Assembly: GCF_004358445.1 (NCBI RefSeq)
Contig: NZ_CP037951.1
Span: forward strand, 3,814,001 to 3,878,000
Direction of reading: 5' to 3'
DNA from: Parashewanella tropica
GTDB taxonomy: Bacteria > Pseudomonadota > Gammaproteobacteria > Enterobacterales > Shewanellaceae
DNA: 64,000 nt
The position numbers and the translations under genes were made by a program. Positions 1-10,209 of the stretch are shown here, piece by piece. Below the pieces are notes generated by a model. That model was not told the origin of the DNA. It did not search any database and was given only the letters and a program-made list of their open reading frames with translations. How positions within the stretch are numbered: position 1 is the first letter of the stretch; each line of letters starts with the position of its first letter.

Positions 1-20
1 ATGAAAAGCGAAGAGCTTCC

Positions 21-1670
21 ATGCGAACACTTCTCCCTTCCCCATCCCTTTCACCAAACAGTACATTGAGTAGCTGTTTCACCGATAGAAGAAGCAGTAT
101 TTTTTCCTTTGATGAAGATTCATTGAATTCACATCGTCCTTTGGTCATGCTTCCAGATTCACTAACAAGGACGCTTTCTATTGACGAAGCTCAACAGGAG
201 GCAACGACGCCGCTGGGTAAGACGTTAGATAAAATCCATCAATTAGAAGAAGATCATTCTCACCTTAATGTTTTGGTTCCAGCTTTTACTCAATCATCCT
301 ATCAAAAGCTGGTTGAACCAACACCAGAAGCTAGTGCAACGTTAGCTGAAATACGTTCAGCCACAAAAGACTTGAAAGACCGAGAGCATGTTAGTGGTCA
401 GTATAGCGAAATCGTAAATAACTTATCTCTTCGCTTCGAGCAATACGACTTTGAGATCTGCGCAGGAGAACAACCAGCCATTGCTTTTCATTCTTTGGAA
501 CTCGTTGGTGAGCTGCTAGCATTTTATGAAGCTTGGCGGGAAATGACTCAAGGGAAGGAGATTTTCGGTGTTTTACGAGCAACTACCAATGCATTCGCGG
601 CGGTATCTGGGTTGGCATCTATCGCGACTGAAATTGCCACGCACTTTTCCAGTGACCACCATGTTCTCGGGATTGTTTCCAAGTGCGCAACCAGCTTTAG
701 TAATATTCAAACAGCACTGAGTCAGCTTCTTGATATTTTTAAAAGACTCAAAGAGTCCAACCTCATTGAGGATATTGAACATCATCAATTTGATATCAAT
801 TCAGTCACCTCTTATTTGACCAAAGGATTGGCATTCGCAAGAACCATTACCTTCACCGCCAAATCTCTAGCATCTGCCGCCAATAAAATTCTTGAGGTGT
901 TAAAGCAAGTATCGAGTGTATCAACGGTTATTCCAATCTTAGGGATTATTGTTTCTGTATTTGATATGGTAGGGCGCATTGTCGCAACGGGTCAGCATAT
1001 TCGCTGTTTTTGTGATATGGCTGAAATTAAAGCCTGTCTCAAACTGGATTTCCCCGATTCTGAAGCCCTCTGTGAAGTGATAACTGAAAACGGTAAAACA
1101 GACAGTAAGGTATTAAAATGGCTAGCATTTAAAGCTGAAGCAGAACGAGATGATGTTCTACCTAATGATATTTTTGATGCCAAACGCTATTACCTAGCAC
1201 GGGGGTTTAAACGTATCAATCAAAAACGAATCATCAGAGAAGTGATCGGAATCTCCTTCGATATTCTTCAAATCAGTAGCGATATATTGAAGTTAACTGG
1301 AGTTGCTAGTGAGGTTGGTCTGGGACTTTCAGCCACAACAGCCGCCTTGAAAACCACGCAACTTACCACTAGGGCAGGCAAACAGCTATTCCACGATTGT
1401 CTAAAAGACGATAAATCTAAAGACAGTAAACATGAAGCACGTTGCTATCAAATCCAAGTTTTGACTGAATTGCTCGAAACCGTTGCTCTCGGCTATGAAA
1501 AAGGCCTAACGGAAGATGATTTGTATAAAGCACAGATCTGCGAGCTCAAATTGATGTTTAGAGCCGCAGGCATGCGGCTAGACAAGTTTCTTGATTCAAG
1601 AAAACCTTTAAAAGATCGGATCCAAAGCCTTTATCAAGCCATCAAGCAACGGGAGGGACTTTCATTCTAA
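21..1670 (+). CDS. Unknown effector-like protein with hydrophobic helices
   Basis: I do not recognise this 549-residue protein. The first 60 residues are rich in Ser, Pro and Thr and look disordered. They are followed by mostly helical sequence with hydrophobic stretches near residues 184-206, 300-322 and 410-440. There is no Sec signal peptide. A disordered Ser-rich N-terminus followed by amphipathic and membrane-seeking helices is seen in type III secreted effectors and translocators, but that is only an analogy. The reading frame is open back to the window edge, so the true start may lie upstream of this ATG. The gene converges on hutI and their ends overlap by 4 bases. Confidence 0.6.
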   Translation: MRTLLPSPSLSPNSTLSSCFTDRRSSIFSFDEDSLNSHRPLVMLPDSLTRTLSIDEAQQEATTPLGKTLDKIHQLEEDHSHLNVLVPAFTQSSYQKLVEPTPEASATLAEIRSATKDLKDREHVSGQYSEIVNNLSLRFEQYDFEICAGEQPAIAFHSLELVGELLAFYEAWREMTQGKEIFGVLRATTNAFAAVSGLASIATEIATHFSSDHHVLGIVSKCATSFSNIQTALSQLLDIFKRLKESNLIEDIEHHQFDINSVTSYLTKGLAFARTITFTAKSLASAANKILEVLKQVSSVSTVIPILGIIVSVFDMVGRIVATGQHIRCFCDMAEIKACLKLDFPDSEALCEVITENGKTDSKVLKWLAFKAEAERDDVLPNDIFDAKRYYLARGFKRINQKRIIREVIGISFDILQISSDILKLTGVASEVGLGLSATTAALKTTQLTTRAGKQLFHDCLKDDKSKDSKHEARCYQIQVLTELLETVALGYEKGLTEDDLYKAQICELKLMFRAAGMRLDKFLDSRKPLKDRIQSLYQAIKQREGLSF

Positions 1671-2911
1671 GCGTTCATCGAAATAAGCTGGCCATTCTTA
1701 ACCACCTGAAGACAAGGGTTTACCCCATAGCTGTAACTAAGCTCAGCTGGGCTTTGAATATCCCACAAGCAAAAGTCCGCTTGTTTTCCTACTTCGATAG
1801 AGCCCACTTTATCGGCAATACCTAATGCTTTTGCAGCATTTACGGTTGTGCCTTTTAACGCTTCTTCTGGTGTCATTTTAAACAAAGTACACGCCATATT
1901 GAGCATCAAAAGGGTTGAGCATATTGGCGATGAGCCGGGGTTAAAGTCACTCGCCACCACCATAGGAACCTTATGTTTCCTAAGAAGATCGATTGGAGGA
2001 AGCTGAGTCTCGCGTAAAAAGTAAAACGCTCCCGGCAATACTGTTGCGCAAGTACCACTTTCAGCAATCGCTTTAACACCAGCTTCATCAAGATATTCGA
2101 TGTGTTCAACCGATAACGCACCAAGCTTCGCTGCCAATTCAGAGCCTCCTTGATTGGTTAACTGCTCAGCATGAAGTTTAATTTTCAAGCCATGTTGTTT
2201 GGCGGCGGTCAGGACTTTTTCCGTTTGCTCGAGATTAAAAGCAATAGACTCACAAAACACATCAACCGCATCTGCGAGCCCTTGCTCGGCCACCGATGGC
2301 AGCATGTCATTGATAATATGCTCAACGTATAAATCTGCGCCATTGTCTTTTTCTTTATATTCAGGCGGAATGGCGTGTGCGCCTAAAAATGTAGTTTGCA
2401 CGTCAACATGGTGATGCTTGCCAAGCTCACGTGCCACGTTAAGCATTTTGGTTTCAGTATCTAAATCAAGTCCATAACCTGACTTTATCTCAACAGTTGT
2501 CACCCCTTCTTTGGCGAGAGCATTTAAACGCTTCCGCCCTCGTTCGAATAAATCCGCTTCACTCGCCTGACGAGTCGCATTGACGGTCGATATGATCCCG
2601 CCACCTTGTTGAGCAATGTCTTCATAGCTCACTCCGTTAAGGCGTTGTTCAAATTCATTGGCACGGCTACCCGCAAACACTAAGTGAGTATGGGCATCAA
2701 TCAATCCGGGAGTGATCCATTTGCCATGACCTTTATAAATCGGCGTCTCTAGAGCATCGAATTCTGGTAGATCATCTTGTTTTCCCACCCAAGCAATCTT
2801 GCCATCTTTCACGGCAATGGCCGCTTGATGGATCGCTCCATAAGACTGATTATTCTCAGGATTCATGGTAGCAATATTGACGTCTATCCAAAGTTGATCC
2901 CACTGCGGCAT
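1667..2911 (-). CDS. hutI: Imidazolonepropionase HutI
   Basis: HutI hydrolyses imidazolone-5-propionate to N-formimino-L-glutamate, the third step of cytosolic histidine degradation. The protein is a metal-dependent amidohydrolase. The metal-binding HTH of the DAHTH motif is at residues 74-76, and further conserved blocks are present ([21 protein letters not shown]). The start is placed at MPQWDQ because GGGAG lies 7 bases upstream of it. An in-frame ATG 18 codons earlier has no such site and would overlap the operator. The 414-residue length is normal. It is divergent from hutC, so HutC probably controls both directions from the shared 131-bp spacer. Confidence 0.96.
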   Translation of the reverse strand: MPQWDQLWIDVNIATMNPENNQSYGAIHQAAIAVKDGKIAWVGKQDDLPEFDALETPIYKGHGKWITPGLIDAHTHLVFAGSRANEFEQRLNGVSYEDIAQQGGGIISTVNATRQASEADLFERGRKRLNALAKEGVTTVEIKSGYGLDLDTETKMLNVARELGKHHHVDVQTTFLGAHAIPPEYKEKDNGADLYVEHIINDMLPSVAEQGLADAVDVFCESIAFNLEQTEKVLTAAKQHGLKIKLHAEQLTNQGGSELAAKLGALSVEHIEYLDEAGVKAIAESGTCATVLPGAFYFLRETQLPPIDLLRKHKVPMVVASDFNPGSSPICSTLLMLNMACTLFKMTPEEALKGTTVNAAKALGIADKVGSIEVGKQADFCLWDIQSPAELSYSYGVNPCLQVVKNGQLISMNA

Positions 2912-2952
2912 GACAAATCTCCCATTTTTATTGATTTTATGACTTGTATTTA

Positions 2953-2966
2953 CTTGTATATACAAG
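2953..2966. promoter_or_regulatory. Palindromic HutC operator candidate
   Basis: CTTGTATATACAAG is a perfect 14-bp palindrome between hutI and hutC. GntR/HutC-family repressors bind short TTGTATATACAA-like palindromes and are released by urocanate. The position, 42 bp upstream of the hutI start and about 77 bp upstream of hutC, suits simultaneous repression of both transcripts. The sequence match is direct; the assignment to HutC is inference from the adjacent regulator gene. Confidence 0.75.
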
Positions 2967-3042
2967 CTAGTATTTTATACAAATCAAGCAAAATTGTAAC
3001 TGAAATACCAATTAAAGTAATTGGTATGGGAGCAGAAGCCCA

Positions 3043-3744
3043 ATGGCACGAGCAAAATTTTCAGAAATTAAACAGCACATTCTTGATGCGATTGAGGACG
3101 GTACTTGGGCTCGTGGTAGTAAATTACCGTCAGAAAATCAGCTGGCTGAACAATTTTGCTGTAGTCGGATGACCGCAAGACGTGCGGTGACAGAGCTTAC
3201 TGAGCAAGGCGTTCTTGAGCGCAGTCAAGGGCTAGGCACTTTTGTTGCTGGCGTAAATGCGCAATCTTCAATGTTGGTGATCCGCAACATTGCCGATGAA
3301 ATTCGCGAGCGCGGCCATGAGTATTCTGTTCGTCAAATCGTGCTCCGTAAAGAACCCGCTTTACCCGAAGTCGCTGCCGCATTAGAAATCGAAACGGGCA
3401 GTGAAGTGTACTACTCGATGTTGATCCATTTTGAACAGCAAAAACCGTTGCAATTGGAATATCGATACATTAACCCAAAAATCGCACCGAATTATCTTCA
3501 ACAAGACTTTTTAACCATCACCCCTCACGAGTATTTATCTGAAGTGGCACCACTGACAGAAGCGCATCACAAGGTGCAAGCCATTATTGCTAATGACGTC
3601 CAAAAGCAGCAATTAAAGCTAGAAGACAATACCGCTTGCTTACAGATCTTGCGTCGAACCTGGTCTAGAAAGGGAGTGGTGAGTTTTGCCCGCTTGGTTC
3701 ACCCAGGCAATCAGTTCCACCTCGGTGGACATTTAACGTTTTGA
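3043..3744 (+). CDS. hutC: Histidine utilisation repressor HutC
   Basis: This is a GntR-family regulator of the HutC subfamily, 233 residues. The N-terminal winged helix covers residues 1-70 and includes the typical LPSENQLAEQF and RMTARRAVTEL segments of the recognition helix. The rest is the UTRA ligand-binding domain (about 90-230), which in HutC binds urocanate. It should repress the hut genes until histidine is being degraded. The gene lies between its probable operator and hutU, separated from hutU by 126 bp that hold a pair of inverted hairpins. Confidence 0.93.
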   Translation: MARAKFSEIKQHILDAIEDGTWARGSKLPSENQLAEQFCCSRMTARRAVTELTEQGVLERSQGLGTFVAGVNAQSSMLVIRNIADEIRERGHEYSVRQIVLRKEPALPEVAAALEIETGSEVYYSMLIHFEQQKPLQLEYRYINPKIAPNYLQQDFLTITPHEYLSEVAPLTEAHHKVQAIIANDVQKQQLKLEDNTACLQILRRTWSRKGVVSFARLVHPGNQFHLGGHLTF

Positions 3745-3749
3745 TTTTC

Positions 3750-3836
3750 TGGATACGTCACTCCTGCGAAGGCAGGAGTCTAGTGCCTTTAACTCTATGA
3801 TAAAAAGTCACTGGATACCTGCCTTCGCAGGTATGA
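3750..3836. repeat. Paired inverted hairpins (BIME-like repeat)
   Basis: Two hairpins lie head to head between hutC and hutU: ACTCCTGCGAAGGCAGGAGT at 3760-3779 and ATACCTGCCTTCGCAGGTAT at 3815-3834. They share the core CCTGCGAAGGCAGG in opposite orientation, and each is preceded by CTGGATAC (3749-3756 and 3811-3818). This matches the layout of bidirectional intergenic repeats common in Vibrio and Shewanella genomes. In mRNA the hairpins could attenuate or stabilise the hutC-hutU boundary. Confidence 0.75.
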
Positions 3837-3870
3837 CAAAAATGACAATAACAATACAAAGGTAGACATC

Positions 3871-5538
3871 ATGAATAAACGACACGACCCAACAAGAGTC
3901 ATCAAAGCCCCTCACGGCACTGAACTTAGCTGTAAAAGCTGGTTAACCGAAGCGCCAATGCGCATGCTAATGAACAACCTACACCCTGATGTGGCTGAGC
4001 GCCCTGAAGATCTTGTGGTGTATGGCGGTATTGGCCGTGCAGCACGTGATTGGGAATGCTACGACAAAATCGTAGAAACCCTACAACGACTTGAAGATGA
4101 CCAAACATTATTGGTTCAATCAGGCAAACCTGTTGGGGTTTTCCAAACTCACAAAGATGCACCACGAGTACTGATTGCCAACTCTAACCTAGTGCCACAC
4201 TGGGCGAATTGGGAACATTTTAACGAGCTGGATAAAAAAGGCTTGGCTATGTACGGTCAAATGACCGCAGGCTCTTGGATTTACATTGGTACCCAAGGCA
4301 TTGTTCAAGGGACTTACGAAACTTTTGTTGCCGTTGCTAAAAAACACTTTGACGGTGAAGCCAAAGGTCGTTGGATCTTAACCGGTGGTCTAGGCGGAAT
4401 GGGGGGGGCTCAACCACTTGCTGGTACTATGGCAGGTTTCTCTGTCATCGCTTGTGAAGTGGATGAAACCCGTATCGATTTCCGTCTGCGTACTCGCTAT
4501 GTGGATAAGAAAGCGAAAACCTTAGACGAAGCCCTTGAGATGGTGAAGCAAGCGGACGCCGAAGGTAAACCAGTATCTGTCGGTCTTCTTGCTAATGCGG
4601 CGGATGTTTTTGCTGAACTGGTTGAGCGTAATATCACGCCTGATGTAGTGACCGATCAAACTTCAGCCCACGATCCTCTTAATGGTTATTTACCACAAGG
4701 TTGGACCTTAGAAAATGCGGCTGATATGCGTCTAAAAGACGAAGCAGCTGTTGTTAAAGCCGCTAAAGAGTCCATGGCCGTGCAAGTTAAAGCCATGCTC
4801 GAGCTGCAAAATCGTGGTGCTGCAACCCTAGATTACGGTAACAATATTCGTCAAATGGCATTAGAAGTGGGCGTTGAAAATGCCTTCGACTTCCCGGGCT
4901 TTGTTCCTGCTTACATTCGCCCATTGTTCTGTGAAGGCGTGGGACCATTCCGCTGGGCAGCCCTTTCTGGCGACCCAGAAGATATCTACAAAACCGATGC
5001 CAAAGTAAAAGAGCTGATCCCTGACGATCCACACCTACACAACTGGTTAGATATGGCGAAAGAGCGTATTGCTTTCCAAGGTCTGCCGGCACGTATTTGT
5101 TGGGTAGGTCTAAAAGATCGTGCACGCCTTGCTTTAGCGTTTAACGAAATGGTGAAAAACGGTGAGCTTTCAGCGCCAGTCGTCATTGGTCGTGATCACT
5201 TAGACTCAGGCTCTGTTGCCAGCCCGAACCGTGAAACCGAATCCATGATGGACGGCTCAGATGCAGTATCGGATTGGCCATTGCTGAATGCGCTACTTAA
5301 CACCGCAAGCGGTGCAACATGGGTTTCACTGCATCACGGTGGTGGTGTCGGTATGGGCTTTAGCCAACACTCTGGTGTCGTAATTGTGTGTGATGGTACG
5401 GATGATGCCGCGAAACGTGTCGGTCGAGTTCTTTGGAATGACCCAGCCACTGGCGTTATGCGTCACGCTGATGCGGGTTATGACATTGCGAAAAACTGCG
5501 CCAAAGAGCAAGGTCTAGACTTGCCGATGAACAAATAA
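3871..5538 (+). CDS. hutU: Urocanate hydratase HutU
   Basis: HutU converts urocanate to 4-imidazolone-5-propionate using tightly bound NAD+ as an electrophile, the second step of histidine degradation. The 555-residue length is typical. The glycine-rich NAD-binding segment [11 protein letters not shown] is at residues 172-182, and the conserved [15 protein letters not shown] block is near the C-terminus. The ribosome site AAAGGTAG precedes the ATG. It is followed 14 bp later by hutH, so the two are almost certainly co-transcribed. Confidence 0.98.
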   Translation: MNKRHDPTRVIKAPHGTELSCKSWLTEAPMRMLMNNLHPDVAERPEDLVVYGGIGRAARDWECYDKIVETLQRLEDDQTLLVQSGKPVGVFQTHKDAPRVLIANSNLVPHWANWEHFNELDKKGLAMYGQMTAGSWIYIGTQGIVQGTYETFVAVAKKHFDGEAKGRWILTGGLGGMGGAQPLAGTMAGFSVIACEVDETRIDFRLRTRYVDKKAKTLDEALEMVKQADAEGKPVSVGLLANAADVFAELVERNITPDVVTDQTSAHDPLNGYLPQGWTLENAADMRLKDEAAVVKAAKESMAVQVKAMLELQNRGAATLDYGNNIRQMALEVGVENAFDFPGFVPAYIRPLFCEGVGPFRWAALSGDPEDIYKTDAKVKELIPDDPHLHNWLDMAKERIAFQGLPARICWVGLKDRARLALAFNEMVKNGELSAPVVIGRDHLDSGSVASPNRETESMMDGSDAVSDWPLLNALLNTASGATWVSLHHGGGVGMGFSQHSGVVIVCDGTDDAAKRVGRVLWNDPATGVMRHADAGYDIAKNCAKEQGLDLPMNK

Positions 5539-5552
5539 GGGAGACGGTTCAA

Positions 5553-7085
5553 ATGGAAAAATTCGTATTAGAGCCGGGTAAACTGTCTCTTAAAACATTG
5601 CGCCATGTCAGCCGTCATCCTGTTCAAGTTGAGCTATCACAAACCGCTGTTGATGCCATCGCTACCAGCGCGGCAACGGTTCAACACGTATTGGATGAAG
5701 GTCGCACCGTTTACGGCATTAACACTGGCTTTGGTTTGCTTGCCAACACCAAAATTGCGGCTGAAGATTTAGAACTGCTTCAACGCTCAATCGTACTCTC
5801 TCATGCGGCGGGTACAGGTAAATTAATGAGCGATGCCACGGTACGTTTGATGATGCTACTAAAAGTGAACTCATTAAGCCGTGGTTTTTCAGGCATTCGT
5901 TTATGTGTGATTGAATATTTGATTGCCATGCTTAATGCTGAGGTCTATCCCTGTGTGCCAGAAAAAGGCTCTGTAGGCGCATCGGGAGACTTAGCACCGC
6001 TTTCCCATATGTGTTTGCCAATCATTGGTGAAGGTGAAGTTCGCTATCAAGGCCAAGTCATGTCATCGAAAGAAGGCCTTGCAAAAGCGGGCATTGAGCC
6101 TATCACGCTTGCAGCAAAAGAAGGGTTGGCTTTACTTAACGGCACACAAGCGTCAACCGCATTAGCCCTTGAAGGCTTGTTCCACGCTGAAGATTTATTC
6201 GCTCAAGGCTCTGTCATTGGGGCAATGAGTGTTGAAGCGGCCATGGGCAGTCGCAGTCCGTTTGATCCACGGATTCATGAAGTACGTGCTCAAAAAGGCC
6301 AAATCGATTCAGCGGCCATCTTCCGTGCATTGTTAACTGAAACATCAGAAATTTGCGAAGATCACTTAAATTGCGAAAAGGTACAAGATCCCTACTCCCT
6401 TCGCTGTCAGCCACAGGTATTAGGCGCGTGTTTAACTCAAATTCGTCAAGCGGCTGAAGTATTAGCCACTGAAGCCAATGGCGTAACGGATAATCCACTG
6501 GTGTTCTTTGATAATGGCGATATTATCTCAGGCGGTAATTTCCACGCAGAGCCAGTTGCCATGGCTGCTGATAATTTAGCACTGGCGATTGCAGAAATGG
6601 GCTCGCTTTCTGAGCGTCGTATCGCATTACTGATCGATTCTAACTTGTCAAAACTTCCACCTTTCCTTGTGGAAAACGGCGGCGTGAACTCAGGGTTTAT
6701 GATTGCTCAAGTTACCGCAGCAGCTTTAGCTTCTGAGAATAAAACCTTTGCGCATCCGGGTTCAGTTGACAGTTTACCAACGTCAGCCAACCAAGAAGAT
6801 CATGTATCCATGGCTACCTTTGCCGCTCGTCGTTTGCGTGATATGTCGGAAAACACTCGTGGTATTTTGGCGGTAGAATGGTTAGCGGCAGCTCAAGGAT
6901 TGGATTTCCGTAGACCGTTACAGCCAAGTGCACCTGTAGCTGAGGCGAAAGCGGTGTTACGTGAGAAAGTCGCTTACTACGACAAAGATCGTTACTTTGG
7001 CCCTGATATAGAAAATGCCACTGCTCTACTTGAGCAAGCGGCATTAAATTTTGATGCAGCGACAGAGAAACTGTGTAGTTTCTAG
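5553..7085 (+). CDS. hutH: Histidine ammonia-lyase HutH
   Basis: HutH deaminates L-histidine to urocanate, the entry step of the pathway. The Ala143-Ser144-Gly145 triad inside [14 protein letters not shown] forms the self-made MIO electrophile that the whole aromatic ammonia-lyase family uses. Length (510 residues) and C-terminal blocks (the [14 protein letters not shown] segment, [10 protein letters not shown]) are standard. A strong AAGGGAG ribosome site sits 12 bp upstream. It ends the hut transcript and is followed by a good terminator. No gene for the last step (hutG or hutF) is in the window. Confidence 0.98.
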   Translation: MEKFVLEPGKLSLKTLRHVSRHPVQVELSQTAVDAIATSAATVQHVLDEGRTVYGINTGFGLLANTKIAAEDLELLQRSIVLSHAAGTGKLMSDATVRLMMLLKVNSLSRGFSGIRLCVIEYLIAMLNAEVYPCVPEKGSVGASGDLAPLSHMCLPIIGEGEVRYQGQVMSSKEGLAKAGIEPITLAAKEGLALLNGTQASTALALEGLFHAEDLFAQGSVIGAMSVEAAMGSRSPFDPRIHEVRAQKGQIDSAAIFRALLTETSEICEDHLNCEKVQDPYSLRCQPQVLGACLTQIRQAAEVLATEANGVTDNPLVFFDNGDIISGGNFHAEPVAMAADNLALAIAEMGSLSERRIALLIDSNLSKLPPFLVENGGVNSGFMIAQVTAAALASENKTFAHPGSVDSLPTSANQEDHVSMATFAARRLRDMSENTRGILAVEWLAAAQGLDFRRPLQPSAPVAEAKAVLREKVAYYDKDRYFGPDIENATALLEQAALNFDAATEKLCSF

Positions 7086-7103
7086 TAATCTAGAATAGAT
7101 ATT

Positions 7104-7130
7104 AAAGCCAGCTCTAACGCTGGCTTTTTA
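7104..7130 (+). terminator. Rho-independent terminator of hutUH
   Basis: A 9-bp stem AAAGCCAGC / GCTGGCTTT with a 6-nt loop is followed by a short T run, 19 bp after the hutH stop. Confidence 0.85.
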
Positions 7131-7137
7131 TCGCTTC

Positions 7138-9984
7138 TTAATTAGCTTTATCTGTCGCTTGTTTTAACGGTTCAGTAAAGTATTCGCTTTGACAAAAGTC
7201 CCCCGCCCACTCGACCAGCGTTTGAACTTCTTTGGATACGGAATTAATAAAACTTTTACTTTGAGCATTCATATGGCTCACCATATCTCTACTATCGTAT
7301 TCTGTGGTCAATGCTTGATTAATGATTTCAATTCCATCGTAACTCATCACCACTTTTCCCTCGTCTGAATCTGCTTTAGGGGCAGTAAATTCAAACTTAA
7401 AGTGCGGTTTGATATCTCCATTAGAAGTCGCCATTAGATGCACAAAACATTTTGCTCTCAGATCTAAGGCTAACTCCTCAGCTAGCAGCCCGTCCATAAG
7501 TAGATTGGAATGCTCTTGAGGCATCGTCTCAGCTTTAAATGAAGTCACTTCAGTTTTTACTCTTAATAAATTTTCACGCCGCTGTTGAACTTGTCGTTGC
7601 TTCTCAGCTTCTAAAGCAACTTGTGCCATGTTGTGTGCATGGATACGAGTTTGCACTTGCTCTTTCAAGTTTACGAGCTTACCCACCATACTCGCATCGC
7701 GCTCCATTGGCTTTTGATGGTCTTTCTCAAAATCCTTAAATTTCTGCTCGTATACGACACAAACTTCATCAGGGTGTGCCGTCACTAATAAAAATTGAGA
7801 CATGTCATAAAATGCTGAACTCATTTCTTGATCTTGCTGATCATTGATGGCTACCTGTAAATGCACTTTCTTCGTTTCAAGGTGCTCTTCTACATCCGCC
7901 AATTCACTTACTAAAACATAGCTTTCGAGTAAAAGTTCCTCATACTTACTTCTAAAAGCTTCAATTTGAGCAGGAGCTTCATCAACGGCTACTTGCAATT
8001 CCGCTAATTCCATTTTAGCTTTAATATCCGATAACTCCTTATTCGCTTGCTGTTTGAGTTCGGTAAACACCTTTTTTCTATCCTCAGTAAGGTTTTTAGC
8101 CGTTTGAAAATTGTTCCATAACGCATTGGTACCTTGCATACAGTGATCATACTGGCCTTTAAACTGTCGTAATAACTCTTCGTATTGCTCAACCAATTCA
8201 TCGCCTTTTAACTGATCAAGTGATTGTCTCATTGTGCGGATAGCACCGAGAGCCACAGTCTCATCTAGCTTATACTGAGTACTTCGTTCATCCGCCTCTT
8301 GAGATATTCTTTCAAAGTATTGACTTACCTCTTCATGACAATCTAGTACTTGTTGATGTTTCTGCTTAAATTGTTCAAGTAATGCCTCTGAGTCTGCCGC
8401 TATTTGGTGAGGCGGCATTTTAGTAAGCTGAGTATCTAGCTCTGACAATGCGGCTTTAGCCGCGGAATAAGCCTGTTGGGCCTCGTCAATCTTAGCTTCT
8501 GTTTCTGCATTTAACTTATTAAACCGTCCTTTTAGGTCAGCGTCATCAGTCATAATACGACTGTGTTCCTGAGCAAAAGTCTCAAGTAATGATTTTGCTG
8601 ACTCGACTAGTTGTTGGCCATTAAATTCATCTAACTGCGTTAAAAGGTCAGCGTAAGCTTGCTCAGCTTTGGCCTTTTGTACCGCAAGTTGATCTGAAAG
8701 CTGGTAAGTTAATTTCACACTATCAAAGTCGCTTTTAAGACCTGCATCATTTTCAAGCGCCCATCGGTAACCACTCTCAAACACTTGCAACATCGCCTGA
8801 CGTTGTTGAACAAACTCTTGGCCTCTCATTCCTTCTAATTGCTGTTTTATGGTATTAAAGTGTCGACGAACATCGCGAAGGTAATTTCGATCTTGAGTCT
8901 GAGTTACCTTATTCTCCAATTGAGTACACGCCTGCATTTCTGCTGACTCTCCCCCACAACTTTGATCGTACATTGGAATAGAATCTATATGACAAACCAA
9001 GTTATAAGCGGTGATCGTTACACTGGTATTTGTAAACCACTCCTTACCAAATGATACAAAAAAAGGTGATGGTGCATTGGGAAGTAAAGTCGATAACTCT
9101 ATCATTTGTTCACAAGCTGCAACGGCTTTGAATACATCTTTTTCATTCGCAAACGCTTTTAACTTCATTTCAAAAGAGTGCAAAGGTCGACCTTCACTTC
9201 GGCTTTGACAGGCCATTAATACGGGGCCAGTAAGATGGTGAATTGAGGGATAGCTTTCAGGTACCAATAACCAACCCACAGCTCTTCCATTAAACGAAAT
9301 ACCGACTTGTCGGTTGGTTGCTTGAAGCTGAACATATGGTTGATCTGGTACTTGCACAGGCATCAATGGGTATAATTGCAAGTTACATTTACAATCCTGC
9401 GGCAATGCATTAAATAATTCAGTAAAAGCCTCAATTCGGTCTTCAGATAGCTGCTTATCATCAAATAATATTGAGAGATGTTGACTCACTTTTGCATGTG
9501 TTAAATGACGCCCTTGTTCAGTGGCTCGAATTGCAAAATAAAAGTGATCTTTTTCCTGCACTGCATGCAATGGTGGTAAATCTTGATAGGCAAAACCATT
9601 ACTGGGATCATAATTGAAAGAGTAAAGCGGGGTATCAGATTGATCATCCTTAACTCTCAAGGTTAATGACCAAGCATTTGGGTTATAGCCGTCAATTTGA
9701 TACTCAAATTTTGCTCTGAGCTCGGGTTTCATGGCTTCCCTTAACTCAATAAACTCATTCAATTGTTGAGAAGGTAAGATATCCTTGCGGATTGCTAATT
9801 TATCTAGGCGAATTGAAATGTCACTCTCGGAAAGCGTTGAACTTGGGTCACGCCATTGAGCCATATTTGCTTTAAGCTCACTAAGACTCAAACGGGGAAG
9901 CCGATTTGGCTGTTCATAATTAGCACCAGCACCATATTGAGAACTGACCTGCTGATTCCAAGCTGCTTGTACTTCACCCGTCAT
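7138..9984 (-). CDS. Large unknown coiled-coil protein, paralogue of 10210-12219
   Basis: A 948-residue protein of no family I recognise, without signal peptide or membrane segments. Residues 1-330 are mixed alpha/beta and contain at least two copies of a module: a helix ending in a LREA or LFNALP type motif, then short beta strands. Residues about 350-790 are charged, Gln/Glu/Lys-rich and strongly heptad-like, predicting long coiled coils. The last 150 residues are again mixed. A GGGGC site lies just upstream of the ATG. It resembles the next gene in its N-terminal modules, so the two appear to be diverged duplicates. A cytoplasmic structural or secreted-effector role is possible, but no function can be assigned. 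Confidence 0.7.
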   Translation of the reverse strand: MTGEVQAAWNQQVSSQYGAGANYEQPNRLPRLSLSELKANMAQWRDPSSTLSESDISIRLDKLAIRKDILPSQQLNEFIELREAMKPELRAKFEYQIDGYNPNAWSLTLRVKDDQSDTPLYSFNYDPSNGFAYQDLPPLHAVQEKDHFYFAIRATEQGRHLTHAKVSQHLSILFDDKQLSEDRIEAFTELFNALPQDCKCNLQLYPLMPVQVPDQPYVQLQATNRQVGISFNGRAVGWLLVPESYPSIHHLTGPVLMACQSRSEGRPLHSFEMKLKAFANEKDVFKAVAACEQMIELSTLLPNAPSPFFVSFGKEWFTNTSVTITAYNLVCHIDSIPMYDQSCGGESAEMQACTQLENKVTQTQDRNYLRDVRRHFNTIKQQLEGMRGQEFVQQRQAMLQVFESGYRWALENDAGLKSDFDSVKLTYQLSDQLAVQKAKAEQAYADLLTQLDEFNGQQLVESAKSLLETFAQEHSRIMTDDADLKGRFNKLNAETEAKIDEAQQAYSAAKAALSELDTQLTKMPPHQIAADSEALLEQFKQKHQQVLDCHEEVSQYFERISQEADERSTQYKLDETVALGAIRTMRQSLDQLKGDELVEQYEELLRQFKGQYDHCMQGTNALWNNFQTAKNLTEDRKKVFTELKQQANKELSDIKAKMELAELQVAVDEAPAQIEAFRSKYEELLLESYVLVSELADVEEHLETKKVHLQVAINDQQDQEMSSAFYDMSQFLLVTAHPDEVCVVYEQKFKDFEKDHQKPMERDASMVGKLVNLKEQVQTRIHAHNMAQVALEAEKQRQVQQRRENLLRVKTEVTSFKAETMPQEHSNLLMDGLLAEELALDLRAKCFVHLMATSNGDIKPHFKFEFTAPKADSDEGKVVMSYDGIEIINQALTTEYDSRDMVSHMNAQSKSFINSVSKEVQTLVEWAGDFCQSEYFTEPLKQATDKAN

Positions 9985-10092
9985 AACTTGCCCCTTTCAT
10001 GTTAAAGCAGTGTGTTCGATCCCGTAACCTCAGGATCTTGAAGATAAATTAGGCACTATTTATATCGGATTTTCACATCAGGAAGAACAATT

Positions 10093-10109
10093 ATTAATCA
10101 ACATTAACA
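10093..10109. promoter_or_regulatory. Tandem ATTAATC/ATTAACA site upstream of the 948-residue protein
   Basis: ATTAATC at 10093 and ATTAACA at 10103 lie 10 bp apart, one helical turn, about 110 bp upstream of the minus-strand start at 9984. Related direct repeats occur ahead of several other unknown genes in the window. A spacing of 10-11 bp is typical of OmpR/PhoB-type regulators, but the DNA is AT-rich and this could be chance. Confidence 0.3.
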
Positions 10110-10209
10110 GTCTGTTCACTTGGAGACTGGTTGAGATGAGTAAGAGAAGAAAAAGGCAAAAAGAAAAAGCCAACCCAAAGGCTAGCTTTCTAAAACGTAT
10201 TTCTTGATT

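Noticed and set aside
2777-3172. 131-codon plus-strand frame across the hutI-hutC spacer
   Set aside because: It overlaps hutI, the operator and hutC, and its product has no plausible domain.
4787-5125. 112-codon minus-strand frame inside hutU
   Set aside because: It is antisense to strongly conserved hutU sequence and has no ribosome site; codon shadow.
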